NCBI GenBank assembly: GCA_000163695.1
Contig: GG774889.1
Location: forward strand, 235,670-299,669
Source: Bacteroidetes oral taxon 274 str. F0058
Lineage (GTDB): Bacteria > Bacteroidota > Bacteroidia > Bacteroidales > Paludibacteraceae
DNA length: 64,000 bases
Reading direction: 5' to 3'
Shown: positions 1 through 8,075 of the stretch, in pieces
How positions within the stretch are numbered: the stretch's first letter is position 1
Layout: each line of letters opens with the position of its first letter
The notes under the pieces: model-generated
What the model was told of the DNA's origin: nothing
Databases searched by the model: none
Seen by the model: the letters and a program-made list of their open reading frames with translations, nothing else
Program-made: the position numbers and the translations under genes

Positions 1-1170
1 TACTACAAGCGTAACAACTAAAGAACTCTCAGACAACTGTTTTATTCGATATGCTTTGACATTAAATTGTTTGAAAACTACGGTGAATCCGGGATTTGTA
101 ATTGTATGTCCATTTTTGAGTCGGATAATATCTCCTGTACGCCCCTCTATTTTCTTTATTATTTGTCCATTGTAATGCGTATTTGCGGTATTGTCCATCA
201 CTACGGCATCTCCTACCTCGTATCGCAGCATAGGGAACGCAAAATCAATGAGATTAGAGCAGTACAAAGTCGAAATTTCCAATGGATTTTCTACTTCGCA
301 AAACGTATTGTAACCTACGAAATAACTGCCTCTCTCGATTTCGAAAGCGGTAATTCCTCCGTCGTGTGCTCCGTAGCAGTCCATCACTTTGGAGTCGAAA
401 GCCTCTTCTATCACTTGGCGATACTCGGGAGTAAGTACTTCGGAAGTAGTAAAAACCGCATTAAGTTTATATTTTACATTGTGCTTTTTCACATAAGATG
501 CTAATATATATATAGATGATGCATACCCATAGATATATTTTACTCTTTTCTTACGGGCTATTTCAATATATTTTCGACATATACTATCCTCCATATTCAT
601 ACCATTTAAGGCAATAGCATTTCGGAGTTTATAATAAATATCGTGTAACCGGTTTTTTTTGTTTACACGGAAAAGCGAAGAACTTCCGAACGATAAAAAT
701 GGTTCACCATAGTGAAATCCCGTAGTTTTCCAAGCATGTATTTTTGCCGCAGTTACATATCCCCACGTGTTTTCGTCTATAATAAAACGAAGTGGTTCGC
801 CGGTAGATCCTCCTGTGGAATGTTTACGATGTGGGATTTTAGTAATATTGTCGGGAACAATATCCGAATAACGCTGTCTGATAATTTCTTTAGTCAGTAC
901 CGGCAAACGACAAATATCGTCGGTAGATGTAAAATCGTCAATACTATAACCGGATTTATCGATAATCTCTTTGTAATAAACGGTATGTTCGTAAGCAAAT
1001 CGAATAAGGTCGCGAAACTGCCGATTTTGCCATTCGGTAATTTTATCTCGGCTAAGAGAATTTAATTTGTTTATTTTTTTATACCAATAACTTATCTTCA
1101 TCCCCATCATCATATCTACAATGGGGATTACTATTTTGAGCAAAATGAACTCTTTAATTTTTGCCATCAT
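1..1170 (-). CDS. CapK-like phenylacetate-CoA ligase family protein (3' end beyond window)
   Basis: This reading frame stays open from an ATG at 1170 to the left edge, giving 390 residues with no stop. It carries the adenylate-forming P-loop as HSTGGSTGEPL near residue 110, followed by YGYASSIY and a CYGAHDGG motif. That order is typical of the PaaK/CapK family found in capsule and O-antigen loci, where members are thought to activate or transfer acyl or amino-acid groups onto sugars. The substrate cannot be read from the sequence. The start overlaps the end of the upstream glycosyltransferase by 17 bases, and a second ATG at 1167 is equally possible. Gene order and strand place it fourth in a polysaccharide operon. 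The family call is firm; the exact role is inferred. Confidence 0.85.
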   Translation of the reverse strand, partial: MMAKIKEFILLKIVIPIVDMMMGMKISYWYKKINKLNSLSRDKITEWQNRQFRDLIRFAYEHTVYYKEIIDKSGYSIDDFTSTDDICRLPVLTKEIIRQRYSDIVPDNITKIPHRKHSTGGSTGEPLRFIIDENTWGYVTAAKIHAWKTTGFHYGEPFLSFGSSSLFRVNKKNRLHDIYYKLRNAIALNGMNMEDSICRKYIEIARKKRVKYIYGYASSIYILASYVKKHNVKYKLNAVFTTSEVLTPEYRQVIEEAFDSKVMDCYGAHDGGITAFEIERGSYFVGYNTFCEVENPLEISTLYCSNLIDFAFPMLRYEVGDAVVMDNTANTHYNGQIIKKIEGRTGDIIRLKNGHTITNPGFTVVFKQFNVKAYRIKQLSESSLVVTLVV

Positions 1171-2161
1171 ATATTTTGAATAAATCGTTTTTTATGTTTT
1201 CCCATCTGTATCGATGAGCTTCTACCAGTGCCGCCTGTATCATATTTCGAGTAAGTTCTTGATTTTCTACAGCCTCTATCATAAGTTTAGCAAGAGACAT
1301 ATGGTCGTTGCTGTCAAAGAGATAGCCTGTTTTTCTGTTTTCTACTACATAAGGAATACCGCCGACATCACTTGATATGACGAGCAGCCCCGCACTGAAA
1401 GCCTCAATAATCGAAACAGGCATATTATCTATTAGAGGAGCAGAAAGAAAAATATCGTTTTTCTCTAAATAAGGATAAATGTCTTTATTGTCTACCCTTC
1501 CTACAAACGTTATATTCGGAATATTTTGCGACGATACAAGTCTCTCGAGATTTTCTCGTTCGGGTCCGTCGCCAAGTATAGTCAATCGGGCTTCGGGGAT
1601 ACTTTTATGCACTATACCGAATGCACGAATAATACACGAGATATTATACAGAGGATATAAAGAACGCATACTTATGTAGTTGGGTACGATAGTATTTCGT
1701 TCTTTAAAAGGTAACGTATTTTCAATGATATTTGGTAAGATTTTACAAGATATTCCGAACGAAGCGAATACATCTTTTAGAAATCCTGATGGCACGGTAA
1801 TTTCTTGGCAATTAGACAAAAAATAGCCCGTAAAAAACTTAAATCGACCGAAAAAACGTTGAGCATCGCCACCATGATATGTTACGATTAGTCTTTTTCT
1901 CTGCATCTTCGAAATTATCGAGGCTAATACGATAGGGAAAAATCCCCAGTAAGAGCAACCATGTACGTGAAATATGTCGTAATGCCGTCCTATAAACATC
2001 AGCCTTGGAAAAAGCAATATACGTCTTATTATATTGCATGATGTCCTGAAGATACGGCTCTCTATGCCGCATGCTATCAGGTGCTTATGCAACAACTCCA
2101 TTTGCCCCGATATTCCGCCAACTCCTGCTTTATAATTGCCTATCAATAAAATCTTCTTCAT
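1154..2161 (-). CDS. Glycosyltransferase family 4 (GT-B fold)
   Basis: A 335-residue soluble glycosyltransferase. The N-terminus has the nucleotide-fold start KKILLIGNYKAGVGG. The C-terminal half has GDGPERENL, FVGRVDNKDIYPYL and the donor-binding stretch PVSIIEAFSAGLLVISSDVG, the EX7E-type region of GT4 enzymes. It should transfer an activated sugar to a lipid-linked polysaccharide intermediate at the cytoplasmic face. I chose the ATG at 2161 because it gives the canonical GT4 start and lies 4 bases past the stop of the upstream gene. The longer frame would add 16 uncharacteristic residues inside that gene. Donor and acceptor are unknown. Confidence 0.9.
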   Translation of the reverse strand: MKKILLIGNYKAGVGGISGQMELLHKHLIACGIESRIFRTSCNIIRRILLFPRLMFIGRHYDIFHVHGCSYWGFFPIVLASIISKMQRKRLIVTYHGGDAQRFFGRFKFFTGYFLSNCQEITVPSGFLKDVFASFGISCKILPNIIENTLPFKERNTIVPNYISMRSLYPLYNISCIIRAFGIVHKSIPEARLTILGDGPERENLERLVSSQNIPNITFVGRVDNKDIYPYLEKNDIFLSAPLIDNMPVSIIEAFSAGLLVISSDVGGIPYVVENRKTGYLFDSNDHMSLAKLMIEAVENQELTRNMIQAALVEAHRYRWENIKNDLFKIYDGKN

Positions 2162-2165
2162 ACGA

Positions 2166-3578
2166 TTACACAAGACCTCGTCCGGCAAGCTTAAACCAAC
2201 TCCAGACAATTAAAATAATGAAGATGAAAACAATATAATACAAATAATACTTCTTTGTCTTACGATCGACTTGGCTGATACCATAAGCCGAAAACATTAA
2301 TAGAAGAGGCAGTACAGGCAAGTGAAATCTTTCCGATGCGGCAAATTTACTTAGCGCAATTATTATGAGGTAACCAATCATAAAGCTACCCGGCAACAAA
2401 TAATCTCGCCATTTATATGTTTTTATAATTGTAAAAAGAGAAAACAGAGCAAAAAATGCAATTATATTTTTCACATAGTTACCGCCACCGATAAGCATCT
2501 GATTATGTTGCCCTTCTGTGTCAACCATAGTAGGAAATGGGATTACAAATATCATTGGAGCGAATACCGCGCCCGATAGATTTTTTACTAACTTGTTACC
2601 TCCCTCAATATTAGACCTATATTGCATAGAATCTGACTGATTGGTAACCCTATTTTCCCAGACAGTCTCTATTTCTGTCATTATTTTGCCACCTATGAAG
2701 TAGCTTAATGTTGCTATACTCCAGACAATAAGCAATATTCGTTTGCCCCACCCTAATATGCGCGACGAAGAAAAGACTATAGCTGTGAAGAAAGAAAAGA
2801 TAGCAGTAATACCAATAACCGTACGAAAGAAAAACAATAAACCTGCCGTTAATATCGGTAGCAAGATATTAATAAGATTATACTTTTGCGAACGTATAAC
2901 ATAGTCTGTACGTTCAAGGAAAAGTATTATCAGAAATGTCATCTCTATCTCTTTCAGATGCAATCCACAATAATAAATAAGGTTAGGCATCAGCATACAC
3001 AAAATACCCGAAATTCTTGCTATGGCGGGATTGTCGAATGTACGTTTGGCTAACCTATATACTAGAACACAAGTAAAAGCACCGATAAGGGCTTTTATCA
3101 GCCTTGTGGCTATAATACTATCTCCTGTAATATAATAAATTAATGATAAATAAAAGGGATAGCCCATATCCGATACATCAGCCCACGCAAAAATCTGCGG
3201 TATATTGAAGTTACCTCTTTTGAAGTTGATGGCACCCCATTCGGCATTGCCGTGGTAACTTATGGAGTCGGCTGCCTCGAACTCAAACGGTATTCCCGTC
3301 ATAGACCTATAAAAGAAGTAACTAAACACTACCCAAACGACACGTATGACGAAAGCGGTGATAAAAAGCCGCCGAAGGAATGTCCGCTCCGAATACTCTG
3401 CCCAGCGTTTGGTCAGAATGTTGGTAAAGTAGAAAAAGCTCGTTACCTCCACTACCCCGAACATTATCCAAAGCCAACTCATACCATAGCCTGAAAAAGC
3501 CACATGTATTACCATCAGCACGATAATGTACAGTGCGATAGCCTTAGTTGTGAAATATTTTGGAAGGTAGTGGAGCAC
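2166..3578 (-). CDS. Multi-pass membrane protein, GT-C / family 39-like glycosyltransferase
   Basis: A 470-residue polytopic membrane protein with about ten hydrophobic segments. After the second segment it has a periplasmic-type loop with acidic residues (FEFEAADSISYHGNAEWG) and the motif SDMGYPFYLSLIYYITGDS. These resemble lipid-phosphosugar-dependent GT-C transferases such as the PMT/ArnT group. Such enzymes move sugars from polyprenyl-phosphate carriers to acceptors on the outer face of the inner membrane. The alternative is a Wzy-like polymerase, because topology alone does not separate the two. It sits between two GT4 genes (17-base and 4-base gaps), so it belongs to the same polysaccharide operon. 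Confidence 0.6.
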   Translation of the reverse strand: MLHYLPKYFTTKAIALYIIVLMVIHVAFSGYGMSWLWIMFGVVEVTSFFYFTNILTKRWAEYSERTFLRRLFITAFVIRVVWVVFSYFFYRSMTGIPFEFEAADSISYHGNAEWGAINFKRGNFNIPQIFAWADVSDMGYPFYLSLIYYITGDSIIATRLIKALIGAFTCVLVYRLAKRTFDNPAIARISGILCMLMPNLIYYCGLHLKEIEMTFLIILFLERTDYVIRSQKYNLINILLPILTAGLLFFFRTVIGITAIFSFFTAIVFSSSRILGWGKRILLIVWSIATLSYFIGGKIMTEIETVWENRVTNQSDSMQYRSNIEGGNKLVKNLSGAVFAPMIFVIPFPTMVDTEGQHNQMLIGGGNYVKNIIAFFALFSLFTIIKTYKWRDYLLPGSFMIGYLIIIALSKFAASERFHLPVLPLLLMFSAYGISQVDRKTKKYYLYYIVFIFIILIVWSWFKLAGRGLV

Positions 3579-3595
3579 AGATATTTATATTATAT

Positions 3596-4693
3596 TTATT
3601 TACGTGTGTTTATTCGTTGATATATGGTATTTAGGCTTTGCATGTGTCGCTTTATGCTGTATGTCTCACGTACTATGTCGGCTTTGTCACAGGCTTTATG
3701 CCACTCGCTATCCCTGTTTTGCAAAAATAGCATAAATTTTTCGAGCAAATCAGCTTCGTCTTTGGTCTTGTAGAGTGTTGCCAGTGTGCCGTTTTGAGTT
3801 ATTTCCCGCATCACTTCCCAATCGTTTACGAATGTAGGCAACCCCGATGCTATGGCTTCGATGACGGCTATGCCGAAGGTGTCGTGGTCGGTAGAATATA
3901 CGAATGCATCCCAGCTTTCCAATAGCTGCGGTACGTCGTTGCGTGAACCGAGGAAATGGACACAATCTGCCAGACCGTTGTTTTGGCAATATTGCACACA
4001 ATCGTCGTACTGCCAAGGCTCTTTTTCAGACCGCGCACCGACGAAGAAAAAGTCGAAATCGACTCCTCTGTCTTTTAGCAGTTTCAGAAAACGACATAGG
4101 GAACTTTGTTCCCGTCCGGGAACAAAGTTCCCTACCGTACCGAATTTTAATTTCGAAGTCGCCTTCGGCGACAATGAGCTTCGCTTTTGCAACTTATCGA
4201 AGTTTACACCGTTATATACAACGGATATTTTGTTGTCGCATTTTAGGTTATATGCTTTTCGGTAATAATCTTTTTGTGAGTTGCTGACGAAAAACACGGC
4301 ATCTGCCATTTTTATGCTGAGCTTTATCAGTCGTCTGTTCCATTTGCCTACACCAAAGTCGTATCCGTGGAATGTCTCTATAACCTTTATTCCCGTACCG
4401 ATACAGGCAAGTTTGGCATATAGCCCGTCGATGTACTGTTGTGCGTGAACGATAGTTATTCTGTTGGTTATAAGCAATTTGCGAAGTCGTAGTAAATATC
4501 CGATATAGTTGCCTCGTCTCGGGGAACATTGCTTCATAAGCCGTGTATCGTAAAATTCCGATTGGTACTTGCCTCCTTTGCGATGTATCCCGATAAAGCT
4601 GTATCCTGCTATACGGGCATTCTTGAATACGTCGAGCAAAAGTGTCTCCATACCTCCTCTATTAAGCGAACCGAGCATATAGGCTATTTTCAT
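3596..4693 (-). CDS. Glycosyltransferase family 4, first gene of the polysaccharide operon
   Basis: A 365-residue GT-B glycosyltransferase. It starts KIAYMLGSLNRGGMETLLLD, with the glycine loop typical of GT4 enzymes. It carries HAQQYIDGLYAKLAC, a donor-site region around GNFVPGREQ, FLGSRNDVPQLL and FGIAVIEAIASGLPTFV (the EX7E region). It should build part of a lipid-linked surface polysaccharide in the cytoplasm. A Bacteroidetes promoter lies 47 bases upstream, making it the lead gene of the operon. Oddly, codons for the GNFVPGREQ stretch lie in an 18-bp-arm palindrome at 4097-4134. A second small hairpin sits at 4158-4172 in the Ser/Lys-rich linker just before it. Confidence 0.9.
   Translation of the reverse strand: MKIAYMLGSLNRGGMETLLLDVFKNARIAGYSFIGIHRKGGKYQSEFYDTRLMKQCSPRRGNYIGYLLRLRKLLITNRITIVHAQQYIDGLYAKLACIGTGIKVIETFHGYDFGVGKWNRRLIKLSIKMADAVFFVSNSQKDYYRKAYNLKCDNKISVVYNGVNFDKLQKRSSLSPKATSKLKFGTVGNFVPGREQSSLCRFLKLLKDRGVDFDFFFVGARSEKEPWQYDDCVQYCQNNGLADCVHFLGSRNDVPQLLESWDAFVYSTDHDTFGIAVIEAIASGLPTFVNDWEVMREITQNGTLATLYKTKDEADLLEKFMLFLQNRDSEWHKACDKADIVRETYSIKRHMQSLNTIYQRINTRK
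4097..4134. repeat. Near-perfect 38-bp palindrome inside a coding sequence
   Basis: Two arms beginning TAGGGAACTTTGTTCCC and its exact reverse complement face each other across four bases. Two of those bases also pair, giving 18-bp arms around a 2-base centre. The palindrome lies in frame within the GT4 gene at 3596-4693. A further 6-bp hairpin with a 3-base loop is at 4158-4172. Confidence 0.85.
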
Positions 4694-4739
4694 ACAAACC
4701 TTATTTTGTTACATTTTAACAACTTCGAATATCAGGTTG

Positions 4740-4747
4740 CAAAGTTA
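4740..4747 (-). promoter_or_regulatory. Bacteroidetes -7 promoter element (TAACTTTG)
   Basis: On the minus strand this reads TAACTTTG, matching TAnnTTTG, 47 bases before the ATG of the GT4 gene at 4693. It probably drives the whole polysaccharide operon. Confidence 0.6.
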
Positions 4748-4837
4748 AATATATTTTTGATTTCTATGCCTTTATTTGTTAAGGATACAAATGAGGCTAC
4801 AATATAAATCGCTGATAATATGGAACTATTGGTCTAA

Positions 4838-4880
4838 GTAAAAAAAGAGACAGGTTTTTCGAAAAAAACTGTCTCCTCTC
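4838..4880 (-). terminator. Rho-independent terminator of rplS
   Basis: On the minus strand a GAGACAG / CTGTCTC stem with an A/T-rich inner extension is followed by a run of T, about 20 bases past the rplS stop. Confidence 0.8.
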
Positions 4881-4898
4881 TTATGAAAAAAATTACAA

Positions 4899-5246
4899 CT
4901 ACACTCGTTTTTCTTTGATACGTGCACTCTTACCTGTCCTTTCGCGTAGGTAGTACAGTTTGGCACGACGTACCTTACCAACCTTATTTACAACGATACT
5001 GCTAATAAACGGAGAGTCGATAGGGAAAATCCTTTCTACGCCTACATTGTCGGACATCTTGCGGACGGTGAAACGTTTTTTGTTGCCGTGTCCGGCGATT
5101 TTTATTACTACTCCGCGGTACAACTGTTCACGCTCTTTATTGCCTTCCTTGATTCTGTAAGCAACAGTGATAGTATCGCCGCTTTTAAATTTCGGGTGTT
5201 CTTTACCCGAGTCAAATGCTTGCTCTGCAATTTTAATTAAATCCAT
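4899..5246 (-). CDS. rplS: 50S ribosomal protein L19
   Basis: 115 residues, the usual length for bacterial L19. The frame holds FKSGDTITVAYRIKEGNKER, GVVIKIAGHGNKKRFTVRK, GVERIFPIDSPFI and KVRRAKLYYLRERTGKSARI, all hallmark L19 segments. L19 sits at the 30S-50S interface of the ribosome. The gene is a single-gene unit here, with its own promoter 83 bases upstream and a terminator behind it. It lies between the polysaccharide operon and recA and is not linked to rpsP, rimM or trmD in this window. Confidence 0.98.
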   Translation of the reverse strand: MDLIKIAEQAFDSGKEHPKFKSGDTITVAYRIKEGNKEREQLYRGVVIKIAGHGNKKRFTVRKMSDNVGVERIFPIDSPFISSIVVNKVGKVRRAKLYYLRERTGKSARIKEKRV

Positions 5247-5328
5247 CTATATCAAATTATTATGGTTTGTAATAGTGCAACATTCGTAGATAACTCTATT
5301 CCTACCAGCGGTTACACGAAACGGTCGG

Positions 5329-5336
5329 CAAAGGTA
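5329..5336 (-). promoter_or_regulatory. -7 promoter element (TACCTTTG) of rplS
   Basis: A minus-strand TACCTTTG lies 83 bases upstream of the rplS ATG. It implies an untranslated leader of about 75 bases, in which autoregulation would be possible but is not shown. Confidence 0.6.
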
Positions 5337-5366
5337 ATACTTTTTTCCGAAAAAACAAGCAGAAAT

Positions 5367-6422
5367 CTACTCTTTGGAATCTTTTTCTTTTTTTGTCTCT
5401 TTGGGAGCATCTTTATTTTCTTTGAGTGCTGCCATTATCTTTGCTTCGAGTTCTTGTGTAAGTTCAGGATTCTCTTCTATTACCTTCTTCGAGGCATCTC
5501 TTCCTTGTGCCAGCTTGCTGTCGCCATACGAGAACCACGAACCGCTTTTCTTGATGATGCCGTAATCGACACCCAAGTCTATAATCTCGCCGCTGCGTGA
5601 GATACCTTGCCCGAACATTATATCGAACTCTGCTTTGCGGAATGGGGGAGCTACCTTGTTTTTCACCACCTTGACACGGGTCTGATTTCCAAAGTGAGTG
5701 TCTCCCTCTTTGATGGCACCTGTGCGGCGTATGTCGAGACGAACCGAGGCATAGAATTTCAGCGCATTACCGCCGGTAGTAGTTTCGGGTGAGCCGAACA
5801 TAACTCCTATTTTTTCGCGGAGCTGGTTGATAAAAATACAGGTGGTGTTAGTTCTTGATATAGAGGCGGTTAGTTTGCGAAGAGCTTGCGACATCAGACG
5901 AGCCTGCAGACCCACCTTGTTGTCGCCCATATCGCCTTCGAGCTCTGCTTTTGGGGTAAGGGCTGCTACAGAGTCTATTACGAGGATATCCAATGCCGAA
6001 GAGCGGATGAGCTGGTCGGCTATCTCCAGTGCCTGTTCGCCCGAGTCGGGCTGCGATATTAGCAGGTTATCCACATCTACTCCGAGTTGTTTTGCATAAA
6101 ATCTGTCGAAAGCGTGTTCGGCGTCGATAATAGCGGCTATGCCTCCGGCTTTCTGTGCTTCGGCGATAGCGTGTATCGCCAGAGTCGTTTTACCGCTCGA
6201 TTCGGGTCCGTATATCTCGATTATTCTGCCGCGAGGATAACCTCCGACGCCAAGAGCGGCATTGAGCCCGATAGAGCCCGAAGGGATAACGCTAACATCT
6301 TCGATATTATCGTCGCCGAGCTTCATTATCGTGCCTTTGCCGTGGTCTTTTTCTATTTTGTCCATTGCCAGCTGCAATGCTTTCAGTTTGTCCGCAGACG
6401 GTGCATTATTCTGATTACTCAT
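5367..6422 (-). CDS. recA: Recombinase RecA
   Basis: 351 residues. The Walker A motif GPESSGKTT is at residues 72-80, followed by the Walker B region LDILVIDSVAAL, loop L1 at GDMGDNKVGLQARLMSQALR, the strand ending FINQLREKIGVMFGSPETTTGG and an acidic/basic C-terminal tail. RecA forms ATP-dependent filaments on single-stranded DNA for homologous repair and activates LexA self-cleavage. The full family length and all motifs are present. It is a single-gene unit with a TATCTTTG promoter 39 bases upstream. I saw no obvious SOS box, but the Bacteroidetes LexA site is poorly defined, so none is annotated. Confidence 0.99.
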   Translation of the reverse strand: MSNQNNAPSADKLKALQLAMDKIEKDHGKGTIMKLGDDNIEDVSVIPSGSIGLNAALGVGGYPRGRIIEIYGPESSGKTTLAIHAIAEAQKAGGIAAIIDAEHAFDRFYAKQLGVDVDNLLISQPDSGEQALEIADQLIRSSALDILVIDSVAALTPKAELEGDMGDNKVGLQARLMSQALRKLTASISRTNTTCIFINQLREKIGVMFGSPETTTGGNALKFYASVRLDIRRTGAIKEGDTHFGNQTRVKVVKNKVAPPFRKAEFDIMFGQGISRSGEIIDLGVDYGIIKKSGSWFSYGDSKLAQGRDASKKVIEENPELTQELEAKIMAALKENKDAPKETKKEKDSKE

Positions 6423-6460
6423 ACTGAATTAGTAAGTTATATTTATGTTTTTTATTTCTG

Positions 6461-6468
6461 CAAAGATA
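6461..6468 (-). promoter_or_regulatory. -7 promoter element (TATCTTTG) of recA
   Basis: The minus-strand TATCTTTG lies 39 bases before the recA ATG, with an ATTG-containing stretch about 20 bases further upstream as a weak -33 candidate. Confidence 0.65.
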
Positions 6469-6517
6469 CAAAATAATTGCAATCTGCGACAGATATTTTT
6501 TATGGGAAATGGGGTTG

Positions 6518-6531
6518 AACTTTCATACAGA
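6518..6531. repeat. Left arm of 14-bp inverted repeat flanking the Sel1 islet
   Basis: AACTTTCATACAGA here is the exact reverse complement of TCTGTATGAAAGTT at 8428-8441. The two arms bracket the AT-rich block that holds the Sel1 array and the small lipoproteins. Confidence 0.7.
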
Positions 6532-6561
6532 AAAAATAATCTATATTTCAGAAAATATCAC

Positions 6562-6569
6562 TATCTTTG
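6562..6569 (+). promoter_or_regulatory. -7 promoter element (TATCTTTG) upstream of the Sel1 gene
   Basis: A plus-strand TATCTTTG lies 76 bases before the small ORF at 6645 and 176 bases before the Sel1 ATG. It would transcribe both. Confidence 0.55.
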
Positions 6570-6644
6570 CTGAGCAAATAAGATAACAGGAAGATAATTA
6601 ATTTTGAATATTTTAAGAATTAAACACAACGTAAGTCTAATTTT

Positions 6645-6740
6645 ATGATAGGAGTAGGAGCTTATTTTTTAGAGCAGCGTGTAAAAGATATTTTAGTCAT
6701 TTTCTTATTTGCGATAGGTATAGGAAAAAATAAATTTTGA
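6645..6740 (+). CDS. Possible 31-residue hydrophobic small ORF
   Basis: An ATG-initiated frame of 31 codons ends 4 bases before the Sel1 gene. Its second half, DILVIFLFAIGIG, is hydrophobic enough for one membrane span. It could be a small membrane peptide translationally linked to the Sel1 gene, a leader peptide, or chance. There is no family match to cite, so it is listed for its position and spacing only. Confidence 0.25.
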   Translation: MIGVGAYFLEQRVKDILVIFLFAIGIGKNKF

Positions 6741-6744
6741 TAAT

Positions 6745-7863
6745 ATGAAAAAAATAATTCTATTTTTAGGTGTTTTTTATGCAGGATTAGTCTCTGCACA
6801 AGGTATAGAGGCTGATATTAATGCTATTATAGAAAAAGCCAAGACAGGAAATGCAAATGCACAGAAAACATTAGGTAGTTACTATTATTTGGGATCGAAT
6901 GGAGTAGAACAATCCTATTCAAAAGCGGCTTATTGGTTGGAAAGAGCTGCTGAACAAGGAGATAGTGATGCTCAATGTAAAATAGGATTTTGCTATAACG
7001 AAGGTAAGGGAGTAGAGCAATCTTATTCAAAAGCTATTTATTGGTATAAAAAAGCTGCTGAACAAGGGAATAGTGTTGCTCAGTGTAATATAGGATTTTG
7101 CTATAACGAAGGTGAGGGAGTAGAACAATCTTATTCAAAAGCGGCTTATTGGTGGGAAAAAGCTGCTGAACAAGGGAATAGTGTTGCTCAGTGTAATATA
7201 GGAGTTTGCTATAGTGAAGGTGAGGGAGTAGAGCAATCTTATTCAAAAGCGGCTTATTGGTATGAAAGAGCTGCTGAGCAAGGACATAGTAATGCTCAGT
7301 ATAATATAGGAGTTTGCTATGATGAAGGTAAGGGGGTAGAGCAATCTTATTCAAAAGCTATTTATTGGTATAAAAAAGCTGCTGAACAAGGAAATAGTGA
7401 TGCTCAGTGTAATTTAGGTTTTTACTATAGTCAAGGTCAGGGGGTAGAGCAATCCTATTCAAAAGCTATTTATTGGTATAAAAAAGCTGCTGAACAAGGA
7501 CATAGTAAAGCTCAGTTTAATTTAGGTGTTTGCTATGATGAAGGTAAGGGGGTAGAGCAATCTTATTCAAAAGCTATTTATTGGTATAAAAAAGCTGCTG
7601 AACAAGGACATAGTAAAGCTCAGTATAATATAGGTGTTTGCTATTATAACGGTAATGGAGTAGAGCAATCCTATTCAAAAGCGGCTTATTGGTATAAAAA
7701 AGCTGCTGAACAAGGACATAGTGTTGCTCAGTTTAATTTAGGTACTTGCTATTATAACGGTAATGGAGTAGAAAAATCTAAAACTAAGGCGATCTATTGG
7801 TTTAGAAAAGCTTGTAATAACTTCGAAGATAAAGCCTGCGAAGCATTAAATGAAATAAAATGA
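6745..7863 (+). CDS. Secreted Sel1-repeat protein with eight near-identical repeats
   Basis: 372 residues with a signal peptide ending near VSAQ (residue 19). From residue 53 there are eight consecutive 36-residue Sel1 (TPR-like) units. Each starts GVEQSYSKA, contains a KAAEQG-type turn and ends near CYxxGx, and a ninth degenerate unit closes the protein. Sel1 arrays form alpha-alpha solenoids that bind proteins, and in bacteria they often act in envelope or host-interaction complexes. Here the product should be periplasmic or exported. The repeats are almost identical at DNA level and codon use is A/T-rich compared with recA and clpB next door. This points to recent expansion and probable acquisition. 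The partner is unknown. Confidence 0.9.
   Translation: MKKIILFLGVFYAGLVSAQGIEADINAIIEKAKTGNANAQKTLGSYYYLGSNGVEQSYSKAAYWLERAAEQGDSDAQCKIGFCYNEGKGVEQSYSKAIYWYKKAAEQGNSVAQCNIGFCYNEGEGVEQSYSKAAYWWEKAAEQGNSVAQCNIGVCYSEGEGVEQSYSKAAYWYERAAEQGHSNAQYNIGVCYDEGKGVEQSYSKAIYWYKKAAEQGNSDAQCNLGFYYSQGQGVEQSYSKAIYWYKKAAEQGHSKAQFNLGVCYDEGKGVEQSYSKAIYWYKKAAEQGHSKAQYNIGVCYYNGNGVEQSYSKAAYWYKKAAEQGHSVAQFNLGTCYYNGNGVEKSKTKAIYWFRKACNNFEDKACEALNEIK
6901..7764 (+). repeat. Tandem 108-bp repeat, eight copies
   Basis: Eight in-frame 108-bp units encode the Sel1 repeats; each begins with GGAGTAGAGCAATC or a close variant. The high DNA identity makes copy-number change by recombination or slippage likely. Confidence 0.9.
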
Positions 7864-7867
7864 ATTA

Positions 7868-7948
7868 ATGGGGAGTGTTAAAAAAAAGATATTGGTTGCT
7901 ATCACATTATTCGTTTTGCTTTCTTGTGAGCCAAAGAAACCGGACTGA
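7868..7948 (+). CDS. Very short lipoprotein ORF or truncated lipoprotein
   Basis: A 26-codon frame starts 5 bases after the Sel1 stop. It encodes a lysine-rich N-terminus, a hydrophobic core and a lipobox-like FVLLSC, and stops six residues after the cysteine. That is a complete lipoprotein signal peptide with almost no mature part. It may be the 5' remnant of a lipoprotein gene broken by a frameshift or deletion, or a genuine micro-lipoprotein. No continuation was recognised in the next 120 bases. Confidence 0.35.
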   Translation: MGSVKKKILVAITLFVLLSCEPKKPD

Positions 7949-8075
7949 ACAAAGCCAAAGAGGTTGTCTAACTTTTTGCAAGTAGTACTACCGGAGTATA
8001 TTATTAGAGCAAAAAGCATGATTGTATTTATTCCAAAAAATCTATAACCATAAAACTTCGGATAAAGAAATCAAT

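Larger units (their letters stand above)
6423..6744. other. Intergenic region between recA and the Sel1 gene
   Basis: This 322-base stretch holds the recA promoter (minus strand), one arm of a 14-bp inverted repeat (6518-6531), a plus-strand TATCTTTG promoter at 6562-6569 and a possible 31-codon ORF at 6645-6740. No RNA gene was recognised. Base composition turns strongly A/T-rich from about 6530. Confidence 0.7.

Noticed and set aside
67..1065. Plus-strand frames at the left edge
   Set aside because: They are antisense to the CapK-like gene, which is open on the minus strand and carries the adenylate-forming motifs.
6901..7764. Regular 108-base repeat considered as a CRISPR array
   Set aside because: Repeats are directly adjacent, without spacers, and are in-frame Sel1 coding units.
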